From a virus, in IMG/VR virus record IMGVR_UViG_3300045135_000691, positions 1-20,865 of that record: DNA of 20,865 nucleotides. One strand, given 5' to 3'. The notes under the pieces are model-generated. The model saw nothing but the letters and a program-made list of their open reading frames with translations. It was not told the origin of the DNA and made no database searches. Shown here piece by piece: positions 1-7,415 of this stretch; the first letter of the stretch is position 1, and the number at the start of each line of letters is the position of its first letter. The translations under genes and the position numbers were made by a program.

Positions 1-1458
1 GGCACTTCTATTTTTTACCCATATCATTTCAGGGACAACACCAAGATTGTGATCTACAGTTAAACCAGCAACATTTGTCCCCGTGTAAGCAACGACATCA
101 AAGTAGTTAGGCGCACGTCTCCACATCCAAGCATAGTAATCTGCATTTGTTCCAGTAGAAGTGCCAAAGCCATTCATATAGTCAAACTGATAAGAGGATT
201 GCGTTCCTTCTGCTGATGTAGAATTTGTCTGCAAAAACTTACCTTGGGTTAACCTAGATGACATAGCAAATCCAGATGTCCCACTGTCAGCTATCTTGTC
301 AATGAATGTGTCTATAACAAACCCACTTTTAAACCCAGGCTCTCCAGAAGATGAGCCACGGGTATCAATCGCAAACACATCAGTCGCACTCTCAGGCACC
401 GCCATTGGGCCACGGCGTATGGCTATGTAGATGTAGTCTTCACCTGATAAGTTGAAAAAACCACTATTGTTAAAGAACCTAAACCCTGTTGGTGTTGGTT
501 GTATCTTAAAAACTGTTGCGTTTGTATCTTCCGCTGCACTTGAATGAGGATATAAACCAGAGCCAGAACTATCTGTCATACCTCTCATTGTATCTAGGAT
601 AAACCATAGGTCAGAACCATTAGATTGCTTTATAAGAACCCATTGAGGCTCAAACCCTAAGTTAATCTCATGCGATCCGTCAGTTGTGCTGTCTCCACTA
701 TAACTCCCACACTTGATAATGTCCTGATCACCATCAGGGCCGAACTCACCGTCACCGTCATTGTGGGCGAATAGGTAGGCAACGTATGTGTTGCTAGAAG
801 TGTTTAAGGTATTGCTTACAGTAAAATCTGTAGATGTAGGCGCAGTGCTATTCCAAAGCGTTGTGTCATTGGCCGCATTAGTTTGATTTAGCATAAGAAA
901 ATTATCTTCGGCATCAGGATATGATCCTGTAGATAAACTTCTATGATATACAAACCAGTTATTTGATGCGTTTGTTTGCTTTACTATAATAGTTCCAACT
1001 GTGGTATTTAAACTATGGCTTATTGTTCTTGCACCACCTGTGCCAGTCCATGTTTGAACATCAAAGAACTTAGGGGCTTTGCGGAATGTCCAAGAGGCGT
1101 AGTCTGAACCGTTATAATCTGTTCCTAAACCAGTTGATGCATCAAAAGTCCATCCATTAGAATTAAAAGTATTTATATCACTGCCTGATGCTTGTGCGTT
1201 TGTGCTGTTAGACGCTAAATAATAGTCGCCTCTTTCAGTATCTACTAAATGGTGATTTGTATTAGATATATTACTGTCACGTTTCTTGATCCAAACAAGA
1301 CCCCCTTCACCAGCTAGGTCAATACCGTTTTGTATTTGATGGGATACACTTGTTGCAGTGCCCTCATACAAATAAGTGCTGAACACTTCCTCAACATTCA
1401 AGGCAGCACCACCAGCACTACCAGCAGCAGCTTGTAATAACTTTTTCTTAGTAGCCAT
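1..1458 (-). CDS. Repetitive tail-fibre/appendage protein (DUF7483-like), 3' end beyond window
   Basis: The minus strand is open from ATG at 1458 through to base 1 (486 codons, no stop), so the protein is cut by the window edge. A ribosome site AAGGGG lies 9 bases before the ATG and overlaps the stop of the preceding gene. The N-terminus has a short basic stretch and an Ala/Gly-rich segment (residues 4-20). The rest is built from approximate repeats: a pattern FDV..(Y/W)TGTG, then a histidine-containing strand, then (I/V)xVK, appears near residues 131-165 and 451-482, with a variant near 250-277. Units tend to end in an aromatic/basic motif such as WTFRKAP (123-129) or WMWRRAP (444-450). This resembles the DUF7483-type beta-sandwich proteins common in marine phage tail loci. 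It is last in the fibre cassette, so a role in host contact or decoration is likely, but that is inference. Confidence 0.75.
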   Translation of the reverse strand, partial: MATKKKLLQAAAGSAGGAALNVEEVFSTYLYEGTATSVSHQIQNGIDLAGEGGLVWIKKRDSNISNTNHHLVDTERGDYYLASNSTNAQASGSDINTFNSNGWTFDASTGLGTDYNGSDYASWTFRKAPKFFDVQTWTGTGGARTISHSLNTTVGTIIVKQTNASNNWFVYHRSLSTGSYPDAEDNFLMLNQTNAANDTTLWNSTAPTSTDFTVSNTLNTSSNTYVAYLFAHNDGDGEFGPDGDQDIIKCGSYSGDSTTDGSHEINLGFEPQWVLIKQSNGSDLWFILDTMRGMTDSSGSGLYPHSSAAEDTNATVFKIQPTPTGFRFFNNSGFFNLSGEDYIYIAIRRGPMAVPESATDVFAIDTRGSSSGEPGFKSGFVIDTFIDKIADSGTSGFAMSSRLTQGKFLQTNSTSAEGTQSSYQFDYMNGFGTSTGTNADYYAWMWRRAPNYFDVVAYTGTNVAGLTVDHNLGVVPEMIWVKNRSA

Positions 1459-1471
1459 TAGTTATTACCCC

Positions 1472-2023
1472 TTAACCTAATGCTTGACCTGCAGTGAATC
1501 CGTACCAGTTAGTGCCACCATCACGAGTAGTGAATACAAAAACATCTTTAGCAGATGCAGTAGCTGTTAGTGTAGGTGCAGTTGCGCTAGGCCAGTCAAC
1601 TGAGGTTGGCCAAGTGACAGTGAACCCAGACGCAGAGGCATCCTGAATGATCTCAATGCTGAAGCTATATGCAGTGCCGCTGGCAGGTGGGTTAGAGAAC
1701 GTGAACGTGGTATTCTCTGTCAGTGTGTGGCTGAATGCATTGCCAGCCTCACAGTCTACCGTAGTGGCGTTAGTGCTTGATGTGACCGCCGCGTAGGTTT
1801 CGTTGTAGCTATCAACGATCAACTCACCTGTGATGTCTACATCGCCAGTGTATGTGCCGCTAAACACTTCGCTTGCTTTTGCCAGAGGAATACCGCCAGC
1901 CGTTGAACCATCGTGAACCACGATTGTATTCTTGTCCGTATCAACGGTTACTTCTTTAGCAGCACCAGTGAATGTTGAATGCTGTGATGTTGTACCGCCG
2001 CGTAATCTAATAGATGTTGCCAT
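1472..2023 (-). CDS. Small tail-fibre-associated protein with Mtd-N-like N-terminus
   Basis: 183 aa. The first 50 residues have the pattern I.LRGGTT..H..FTGA..E.TVDTDKNT.VVHDG, which matches the short N-terminal domain found in many phage receptor-binding and neck proteins (Mtd_N family, named after the major tropism determinant of Bordetella phage BPP-1). That domain usually anchors or trimerises a fibre. The C-terminal part (about 75-183) is Thr/Ser/Ala-rich with alternating hydrophobics and ends in a WYGFTAGQALG tail, consistent with a beta-structured trimeric tip. A ribosome site AAGGA sits 7 bases before the ATG. It lies 10 bases after the gp17-like adaptor gene and 13 bases before the next fibre gene, so all three are probably co-translated. 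It contains no reverse-transcriptase or variable-repeat hallmarks, so a diversity-generating retroelement is not suggested. Confidence 0.7.
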   Translation of the reverse strand: MATSIRLRGGTTSQHSTFTGAAKEVTVDTDKNTIVVHDGSTAGGIPLAKASEVFSGTYTGDVDITGELIVDSYNETYAAVTSSTNATTVDCEAGNAFSHTLTENTTFTFSNPPASGTAYSFSIEIIQDASASGFTVTWPTSVDWPSATAPTLTATASAKDVFVFTTRDGGTNWYGFTAGQALG

Positions 2024-2033
2024 TGTTTATTCC

Positions 2034-3842
2034 TTAGATTGAGCCACCATCAATGATGCCGCCAGTTATGTTTACGTTGTTAGCATTCTGAGATGCCATA
2101 GTTCCACTGTCTGTAATGTCAGACAATGTGTGGGTGTGTGACAGTGCAGCATAGTCTGCATCATGGTTGTGTGCAGCAGCCGCAAAGTCTCCAGTGTTAG
2201 ATGTTGCCGCAGTTCCCAAGCCTAAGTTTGTTCGAGCTGTTGCTGCACTTTGCAGGTCAGACAAGTTACTTGACTGAGAAAGGAATCCTGATCCAGCAGT
2301 AACGCCAGCCTCCCAAGAAGTACCATTGTAAATCTTAAGAGTTGTTGAAGACGTATTGTAAAACAAATCGCCAGTATCAAGGCTTGTTGTTGGCTCAGTT
2401 GTTCCAACCCGATAGCGGTCAGCAAAATCATTTATGCCAGAAACATTTGAAGCAACCGTTGAAACCGCAGAGCTAATCCCCGCCACAGTCGATACATCAC
2501 TTGCCACCCCTGCCACAGTTGGAATGCTGCCACTGACACCCGCAACGCTGGTAACATTGGCACTTATACCTGCTACCGTTGTCACATTGCTTGATATACC
2601 TGCAACAGTCGTAATGTTTGCTGAGATTGATCCAAGAGTTGAAATGTTGGAAACCTGACCAGCAACGGATGTAATATCACTAAGGTTATTGTAAACAGTA
2701 ACGATAAATCCGTCAGGCGATCCTGATGTGCCTGTCGTTGCTGTAGTAATTGATCCAAAGTCATATTCAGTTCCAGCGACAAAGCTGCCAGATGTTAAGT
2801 CATTTGCAACAGTTTCAATCTCAGAAATTGCCTCATTAAGATCATCTGCAACAGTTTGAACCTCTGTGATTTTTGCGCTTACCGCCGCAAGCTCAGTATC
2901 AACATTTGCTACCGCTGTAATGTCTGATGTTAGACCAGCCAGTGTTGTAATGTTTGCTGATATACCAGCGACAGTCGTTACATTTGCAGATATGCCACCA
3001 ACAGTATTTACGTTAGCAATGTTAGTTGCCACTGTTCCAATTGTATCTGTGCCAGATAGATTAGTTGCAACAGTTGTTACATCTGTAATCGAACTACTAA
3101 CAGTATTTACATTGGAAATTGAGCCAGCAACCGTACCAATTGTGTTTGATCCGCTTAGATCAGTTGCCACTGTGGTTACATTGGTGTCATTAGTAGCAAC
3201 CGTTGTGACATTTGCTGAGATGCCAGACACAGTTGTTACATCAGTGCGTATTGTGTTTACGTTGGTGATTGCATTTGTTGCAAGCGTTCCGTCTTCGATG
3301 TCTGCAAGTAGGGCAATGTCAGCAGCAGTATTAGAGACTGACTGAACATCAGCAGTAGATGGGCCAGCTTCAACCGCACCAGTTGTTGCGTTAAATGCAA
3401 GCGTCTTACCTTTACGAGTATCAAGCTCTGGAAGAGTTAAGTTAGCAGCCGCGTCAAAGTCTGTAAGCTGGAGAGCACGAGCAGCACGGTCATCAAGGTC
3501 AGCAGCAATAGCGATAATACGATCAAGCTCAGTGTTGAGCGTGGCGATATTAAAGGCTCCAGAAGCGGGAAAGTCAGTTGTACGCTCTAGGTCAATGTCA
3601 CGCGTAATAACGACTGTAGACCCCCCTGACGCGCCTGTAACAGATATTGTAACGGTGCCAGTAGAGCCATCACCACCTGTGACAGTGTAATCAGTGGTTA
3701 ATGTCTTGAGGACACCATCAACATAGACATTCAAATCGTCGTTGTCGAAGAACTCAAATGACACAGTAAACGAAGTCTGAGTGACACCCTGCGCTACTGA
3801 GTATGACACACGAGGGGAATTGTCTGCTATGTTAATTGTCAT
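2034..3842 (-). CDS. T7 gp17-like tail fibre protein with decapeptide-repeat shaft
   Basis: 602 aa. Residues 1-160 match the T7 tail-fibre N-terminal (tail-attachment) domain: beta-rich start, a VYVDGVLKTL strand, R(D/N)..LERTTDFP near 81-92, then the LN.ELDRI helix near 102-110. Residues about 192-346 and 388-471 are tandem ten-residue repeats of the type ISANVTTVAG. Between them lies a non-repeat insert (about 348-388). A compact module with DLFYNTSSTTLKIYNGTSWE (492-511) follows. The C-terminus has a GLGTAAT motif and two HxH motifs (558-560, 569-571) before a short glycine-rich end. T7 gp17 is 553 aa, so the size fits. The start is supported by AGGTGA 4 bases before ATG. It follows the last internal-virion gene after a 64-base gap. 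It probably acts as the trimeric fibre or adaptor attached to the tail tube, with receptor binding shared with the two downstream products. Confidence 0.9.
   Translation of the reverse strand: MTINIADNSPRVSYSVAQGVTQTSFTVSFEFFDNDDLNVYVDGVLKTLTTDYTVTGGDGSTGTVTISVTGASGGSTVVITRDIDLERTTDFPASGAFNIATLNTELDRIIAIAADLDDRAARALQLTDFDAAANLTLPELDTRKGKTLAFNATTGAVEAGPSTADVQSVSNTAADIALLADIEDGTLATNAITNVNTIRTDVTTVSGISANVTTVATNDTNVTTVATDLSGSNTIGTVAGSISNVNTVSSSITDVTTVATNLSGTDTIGTVATNIANVNTVGGISANVTTVAGISANITTLAGLTSDITAVANVDTELAAVSAKITEVQTVADDLNEAISEIETVANDLTSGSFVAGTEYDFGSITTATTGTSGSPDGFIVTVYNNLSDITSVAGQVSNISTLGSISANITTVAGISSNVTTVAGISANVTSVAGVSGSIPTVAGVASDVSTVAGISSAVSTVASNVSGINDFADRYRVGTTEPTTSLDTGDLFYNTSSTTLKIYNGTSWEAGVTAGSGFLSQSSNLSDLQSAATARTNLGLGTAATSNTGDFAAAAHNHDADYAALSHTHTLSDITDSGTMASQNANNVNITGGIIDGGSI
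2430..2681 (-). repeat. Decapeptide-coding repeats, block 2 of the fibre gene
   Basis: About eight tandem copies of a 30-base unit coding ISxNVTTVAG-like decapeptides (fibre residues about 388-471). Copies differ at synonymous and some non-synonymous positions, so they are old rather than freshly duplicated. The repeat probably forms an elongated trimeric shaft. Confidence 0.8.
2805..3269 (-). repeat. Decapeptide-coding repeats, block 1 of the fibre gene
   Basis: Degenerate tandem repeats with about ten residues per unit (fibre residues about 192-346), of the form (I/L)SxNVTTVA, with some longer units containing SGxxTIGTVA. The last units (about 315-346) shift to charged heptad-like sequence (AKITEVQTVADDLNEAISEIETVA), which may be a short coiled coil. 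Confidence 0.75.
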
Positions 3843-3906
3843 GCTATCACCTATAGATTTGTTGCCAATCTACAAAGAAGATAAAATAAGCACAACGCAC
3901 AAAAAG
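3843..3906 (-). other. Intergenic gap before the tail-fibre cassette
   Basis: A 64-base non-coding gap, one of the few in the window. Read on the minus strand it holds the TTTGTGCGTTG element directly after the stop of the preceding gene, an AT-rich stretch, a weak AGATT...AATCT inverted repeat, and the ribosome site AGGTGA. I see no strong terminator. It separates the ejection-protein genes from the fibre genes, so an extra promoter here is plausible. Confidence 0.45.
3893..3903 (-). promoter_or_regulatory. TTTGTGCGTTG element, copy A (before fibre genes)
   Basis: An 11-base element on the coding strand, followed by AT-rich sequence, about 50 bases before the ATG of the T7 gp17-like fibre gene. 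The same 11 bases occur at 14836-14846 and 18470-18480. A promoter or regulator role is inferred from position only. T7 has a phage promoter (phi17) at the equivalent place. Confidence 0.3.
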
Positions 3907-6900
3907 TTAGAACGCCCTAGAGATACCTCTAGTCATTTCGTTCATATCATCTTTCCAAAACCATAGCCTCATAAACGGAAGGTTGCGAAGAAACGTCTTC
4001 ATCCCCTCGCCGTAATCACCGTTAATAAAATCAATAGCAGGGTTGATAGTAAGATCAGTGGCAATACTAGGGCCAGCACCAAGGATTCCAGTAACAGCAT
4101 CTAACATGTTCTCTTCTTGAGGGAACTTCTCAGTTACCAAACCCTCCATAAAATTACCATGCCCAAGTGCCATCGAAGTATTAATAGATGTATACATCAA
4201 GTCAGAATACAAAGAAAGCAAACCACTTTGGTCAAATGCTCTGACAAACTTATCTGATGCGCTCATTTGTTCCCAAGCAAAGTCAGGTGTCTTAATTTGT
4301 ACTGCCATATAACCAAGGCCCATTGCTGCCAGCACACCAGCGGTTCTGTTTCTAATCTGGTTTTGGCTATAAGAAGCTGTGACTTTATTCATTGCAGCCA
4401 TAGAGTAAGACATAAACTGGAATGGCAAACCAAGGATTCCAGATTCAATACGAGAGTAACCTTTAGCTATTGAGTCCTCCTCATAGCCAAACGCTTTAGC
4501 AATACGGTGCGGCACATACACTACACCATCTGTAATAATTGGACGATCAGCAGGTGTACCCATCATAACCGTGTTTAGAACGCCACTTTGCATTGCGGTT
4601 CTAAATGTTTCAGTGACCTCGCCATCAACCCACTCACTCGTGTTTGGTAAATACAAACCTTTAGATGTTGTTTGATATGGCATAGAAGCAATCTTCTTAG
4701 CCATTGCTTGGTCAATATTGTACCGCGCTAAGTAAGTGGCATCCTTGTTTGTTATTTTGCCAGCAGCCCATTGCTTAGAAAGCTTGATGATTGTGTGACC
4801 GCGAACCATTGTGTCCATGTTCTTAGCAATAACAGTCATTGGGCCAAGAAGGTTGGCAATGCTGTAAACATTTCGAGCTACATCAAATGCATTGTTTTGC
4901 AGTGGGTTATTACTCAAATGCTCAGTAAAACGCATGTGAGAACTACCCTGTAATATCTCTAAACCCTCGCCAATAAAATCTCGCTCTTTCTTTGTTAGCT
5001 TAATTGTCTGATCATCAAGCATAGAAGTAAGAGACTTAACAATGTCTCCCATGTCATGCTCCATAATAATACGAGCAAAGTCAGGGATGGCAGAGAAACC
5101 ACTAGCACCAAGGTAGTTTAGATAAGCAAAGTCTTTCATTACATTTGTAATCGTATTGTCCCAACGGCTTGGATCGCTTAGTGGCGAACCAACAATACGG
5201 CGATACAAAGAGTCAAAGTCTTTGCGATAAGCATTAATCTCTTTTTGAGATTTGCCCTCAATAATCATAGACTGCTCTAGTTCATCAAGAACTTCTGGCA
5301 AACGCTTGCCATCATACATCTTGTGAAACTGATACACTGCCGCAGTCTTGTGAGAGTACGTCTTCATCAATGCCATTGGGTCTTGAATGACATAATCGTA
5401 GACCAACTTAGTCGGAATATCTAACTCACGGCTGCGCAAGTGTTTAGACTTACCATATCCAAAAGAAACAATCTCAGGATCAGCAACATCTTTAATGCCT
5501 AACAACTGATCTACAGTTTGCTTGGCACGTTCTGCAATTGAATCCGCATCAGCCTTTAAATCAATGCGAGTCATCTTGCCGTCCACTGTCTGATACACTC
5601 TAGGATGTTTAGTATACCAAGCGCGAAGAATCTTCTCTAAACCAGCACGGTCACGCTTAATGGCGTTCATATCCCAATAGCGAGGCATAAACACATCTTC
5701 ATTAGCGGGGCTAATGTCTATATCTTGCAAGCTTTCAATTGTAAGATTGTTCTCTTCTATTCTTTCTTTGTAGTCATCAATGCGCTTTTGAATATGCTTA
5801 ACAGCACGAGAGTTCTTTTTGTATTTTGTAATATCGTCTTCTAACTGGCGAAGACGCATTTCAATAATGTTATTGTCAGCCTCTAAGCTTCTGCGAGAGC
5901 CAAGCAAGCCAGCATCTTCAAGCCGATCTTCCCACTTCTTGTAAAATTTGTTCATGGCTTCAATGGCATCTTTCTCAAAGTCATTTGCGCCATCAATACC
6001 CTTGATGCGTTTCTCGCTTACTTGCTTTAAAAAGTCACCGTATGTTCGTGACTGACCTGTGCCAGTAATTCTAGCTTTTATCTTGCCAGTGTTCTCAACA
6101 AGGTTTGTTACATCAATGCCAAGAGGTTCAACAGCTTTGGTGCCAATACTTTTTGCCCAGATATTTTGAAGTGTTCGGTGTGACTGAACCCACTCAGCCT
6201 CCATTACTTTGGCTTTTTGATAAACAGATGGCCCCATTGAATAACCAAACCGATTGGCTGTCAGGGCCAACCCGCTATCGTTTGCCAATTGTAGGATTGC
6301 TTTTTTGCCAGAGTTAGTAATGTTTGACTGCAAAATCCTTTTCATAGGAGTTGTGACAAACTTAAACATTGGACTGTTGATAAAGACGTTTGGATCAAAG
6401 TTGTAAGGATCAGTGATATTATCTATCTGTGCGTCCTCAATAGATCGCAGTGCCTTCTCATGTTTAAGAACAGAAACCATTTGTTCGGCTTGTTCTTTTG
6501 AATCTATCATGCCTTGCTTTCTTGCACGAAGTTGTTCTAGCTCCTCGAAGTCAGCAGCCTTAGATGTACCCTCACTGTTGTATCGTGCTTGCGCAGCAGC
6601 AATCTCGTCTTCTATTTCAGGCAGCTTTTGCTCAATGCCAAACATTTTGCGTTCTTGGTTGGCAATCTCAGTTGATATTTCTTTATCAGTAGAAGAGCCA
6701 AAGTCTCTATTCTCACGAGATAGCTTAGTAGAAATATCATCAATGCTTAGTGCATTTAGCTCGTCAGTAATCCCTGCCGCTTCAAGAAACTCTTGGTGTG
6801 TCTTCTCATAGCTCTTAATTGCAGCAGCGCGACGTGTTAATGGGACACTAACAGCAGATGCAATCATGCCACCAAATACGGCAGTGGCACCTACGTTCAC

Positions 6901-7413
6901 ACCAAATTCACCAGCAGTCGCAGTTGGGTCTGTCAAGTAACGACCAGCTTCAACGCCAGCTTGAGTAAGTCCAGTAGATGCAGCACCACGCGCAAATGAT
7001 CGAGCAAGACCTACAGTGGGGCCACCAAACGGAAGGGCAATGAGATTAATTGGATCAATTAATCCAGCAGCCAAACCCTGAACCAGAGTTGCATTAGCTA
7101 ATGTTTCGCGTGAATCATTGCGTTCATTGATCTGATGTTTAAGAACCTCCATATGCTCTGCGTTCTTAGCGTACACCAAGCTATCAAAGTGATCCTCATA
7201 ACCTTCAATGTCATCAAGCGGATTATACTCTAAGTCTAAATCCAAATGACCAAAGCGTTGTTGATTCCTAACGTAGTCAACCATGCCACCATAGCTGTAA
7301 TCCCAAGAACTGCGCATAACTTGCCACATCTCAGGACTCCATGGCTTTTCCTCAACAGCAACCTCTGGCAATGTATGCAGTGGGAAAGCTTGGTATCTTA
7401 AATCAACAACCAT
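3907..7413 (-). CDS. Large internal virion (ejection) protein, T7 gp16-position
   Basis: 1168 aa, close to the size of T7 gp16 (1318 aa) and in the same place, just before the fibre gene. Visible features are an acidic/aromatic N-terminus, hydrophobic glycine-rich segments at about 107-136 and 168-192 that could insert in membrane, charged helical regions at about 245-325 and 508-565 likely to be coiled coil, a VFMPRYWDM motif near 574-582 of a kind seen in large phage virion proteins, and a further hydrophobic stretch near AGVLAAMGLGYMAV in the C-terminal fifth. I see no soluble lytic transglycosylase signature (catalytic Glu with a GLMQ-type motif), which T7 gp16 carries at its N-terminus. 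It begins 2 bases after the preceding stop. It probably forms part of the periplasm-spanning DNA ejection channel. The assignment is by position, size and composition, not by clear motif homology. Confidence 0.75.
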   Translation of the reverse strand: MVVDLRYQAFPLHTLPEVAVEEKPWSPEMWQVMRSSWDYSYGGMVDYVRNQQRFGHLDLDLEYNPLDDIEGYEDHFDSLVYAKNAEHMEVLKHQINERNDSRETLANATLVQGLAAGLIDPINLIALPFGGPTVGLARSFARGAASTGLTQAGVEAGRYLTDPTATAGEFGVNVGATAVFGGMIASAVSVPLTRRAAAIKSYEKTHQEFLEAAGITDELNALSIDDISTKLSRENRDFGSSTDKEISTEIANQERKMFGIEQKLPEIEDEIAAAQARYNSEGTSKAADFEELEQLRARKQGMIDSKEQAEQMVSVLKHEKALRSIEDAQIDNITDPYNFDPNVFINSPMFKFVTTPMKRILQSNITNSGKKAILQLANDSGLALTANRFGYSMGPSVYQKAKVMEAEWVQSHRTLQNIWAKSIGTKAVEPLGIDVTNLVENTGKIKARITGTGQSRTYGDFLKQVSEKRIKGIDGANDFEKDAIEAMNKFYKKWEDRLEDAGLLGSRRSLEADNNIIEMRLRQLEDDITKYKKNSRAVKHIQKRIDDYKERIEENNLTIESLQDIDISPANEDVFMPRYWDMNAIKRDRAGLEKILRAWYTKHPRVYQTVDGKMTRIDLKADADSIAERAKQTVDQLLGIKDVADPEIVSFGYGKSKHLRSRELDIPTKLVYDYVIQDPMALMKTYSHKTAAVYQFHKMYDGKRLPEVLDELEQSMIIEGKSQKEINAYRKDFDSLYRRIVGSPLSDPSRWDNTITNVMKDFAYLNYLGASGFSAIPDFARIIMEHDMGDIVKSLTSMLDDQTIKLTKKERDFIGEGLEILQGSSHMRFTEHLSNNPLQNNAFDVARNVYSIANLLGPMTVIAKNMDTMVRGHTIIKLSKQWAAGKITNKDATYLARYNIDQAMAKKIASMPYQTTSKGLYLPNTSEWVDGEVTETFRTAMQSGVLNTVMMGTPADRPIITDGVVYVPHRIAKAFGYEEDSIAKGYSRIESGILGLPFQFMSYSMAAMNKVTASYSQNQIRNRTAGVLAAMGLGYMAVQIKTPDFAWEQMSASDKFVRAFDQSGLLSLYSDLMYTSINTSMALGHGNFMEGLVTEKFPQEENMLDAVTGILGAGPSIATDLTINPAIDFINGDYGEGMKTFLRNLPFMRLWFWKDDMNEMTRGISRAF

Positions 7414-7415
7414 TT

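Noticed and set aside
1472-2023. Diversity-generating retroelement, suggested by the Mtd-N-like domain
   Set aside because: No template or variable repeat, no reverse transcriptase, and only the N-terminal anchoring domain resembles Mtd.
2866-3345. Long plus-strand open frame opposite the fibre gene (about 159 codons)
   Set aside because: It is the mirror of the decapeptide repeats (repetitive Val/Ala/Thr codons), has no recognisable protein pattern, and lies opposite a well-supported fibre gene. A shorter one at 2434-2658 has the same origin.
3851-3856. CTATAG before the fibre gene and again at 17818-17823 before the portal gene, similar to the T7 promoter core
   Set aside because: Only about six bases are shared, one copy is coding sequence, and a start there would leave almost no leader before the ATG.
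6413-6811. Plus-strand open frame of 132 codons inside the 1168-aa gene
   Set aside because: Ser/Cys-rich mirror translation of a coiled-coil region; no ribosome site and no family pattern.
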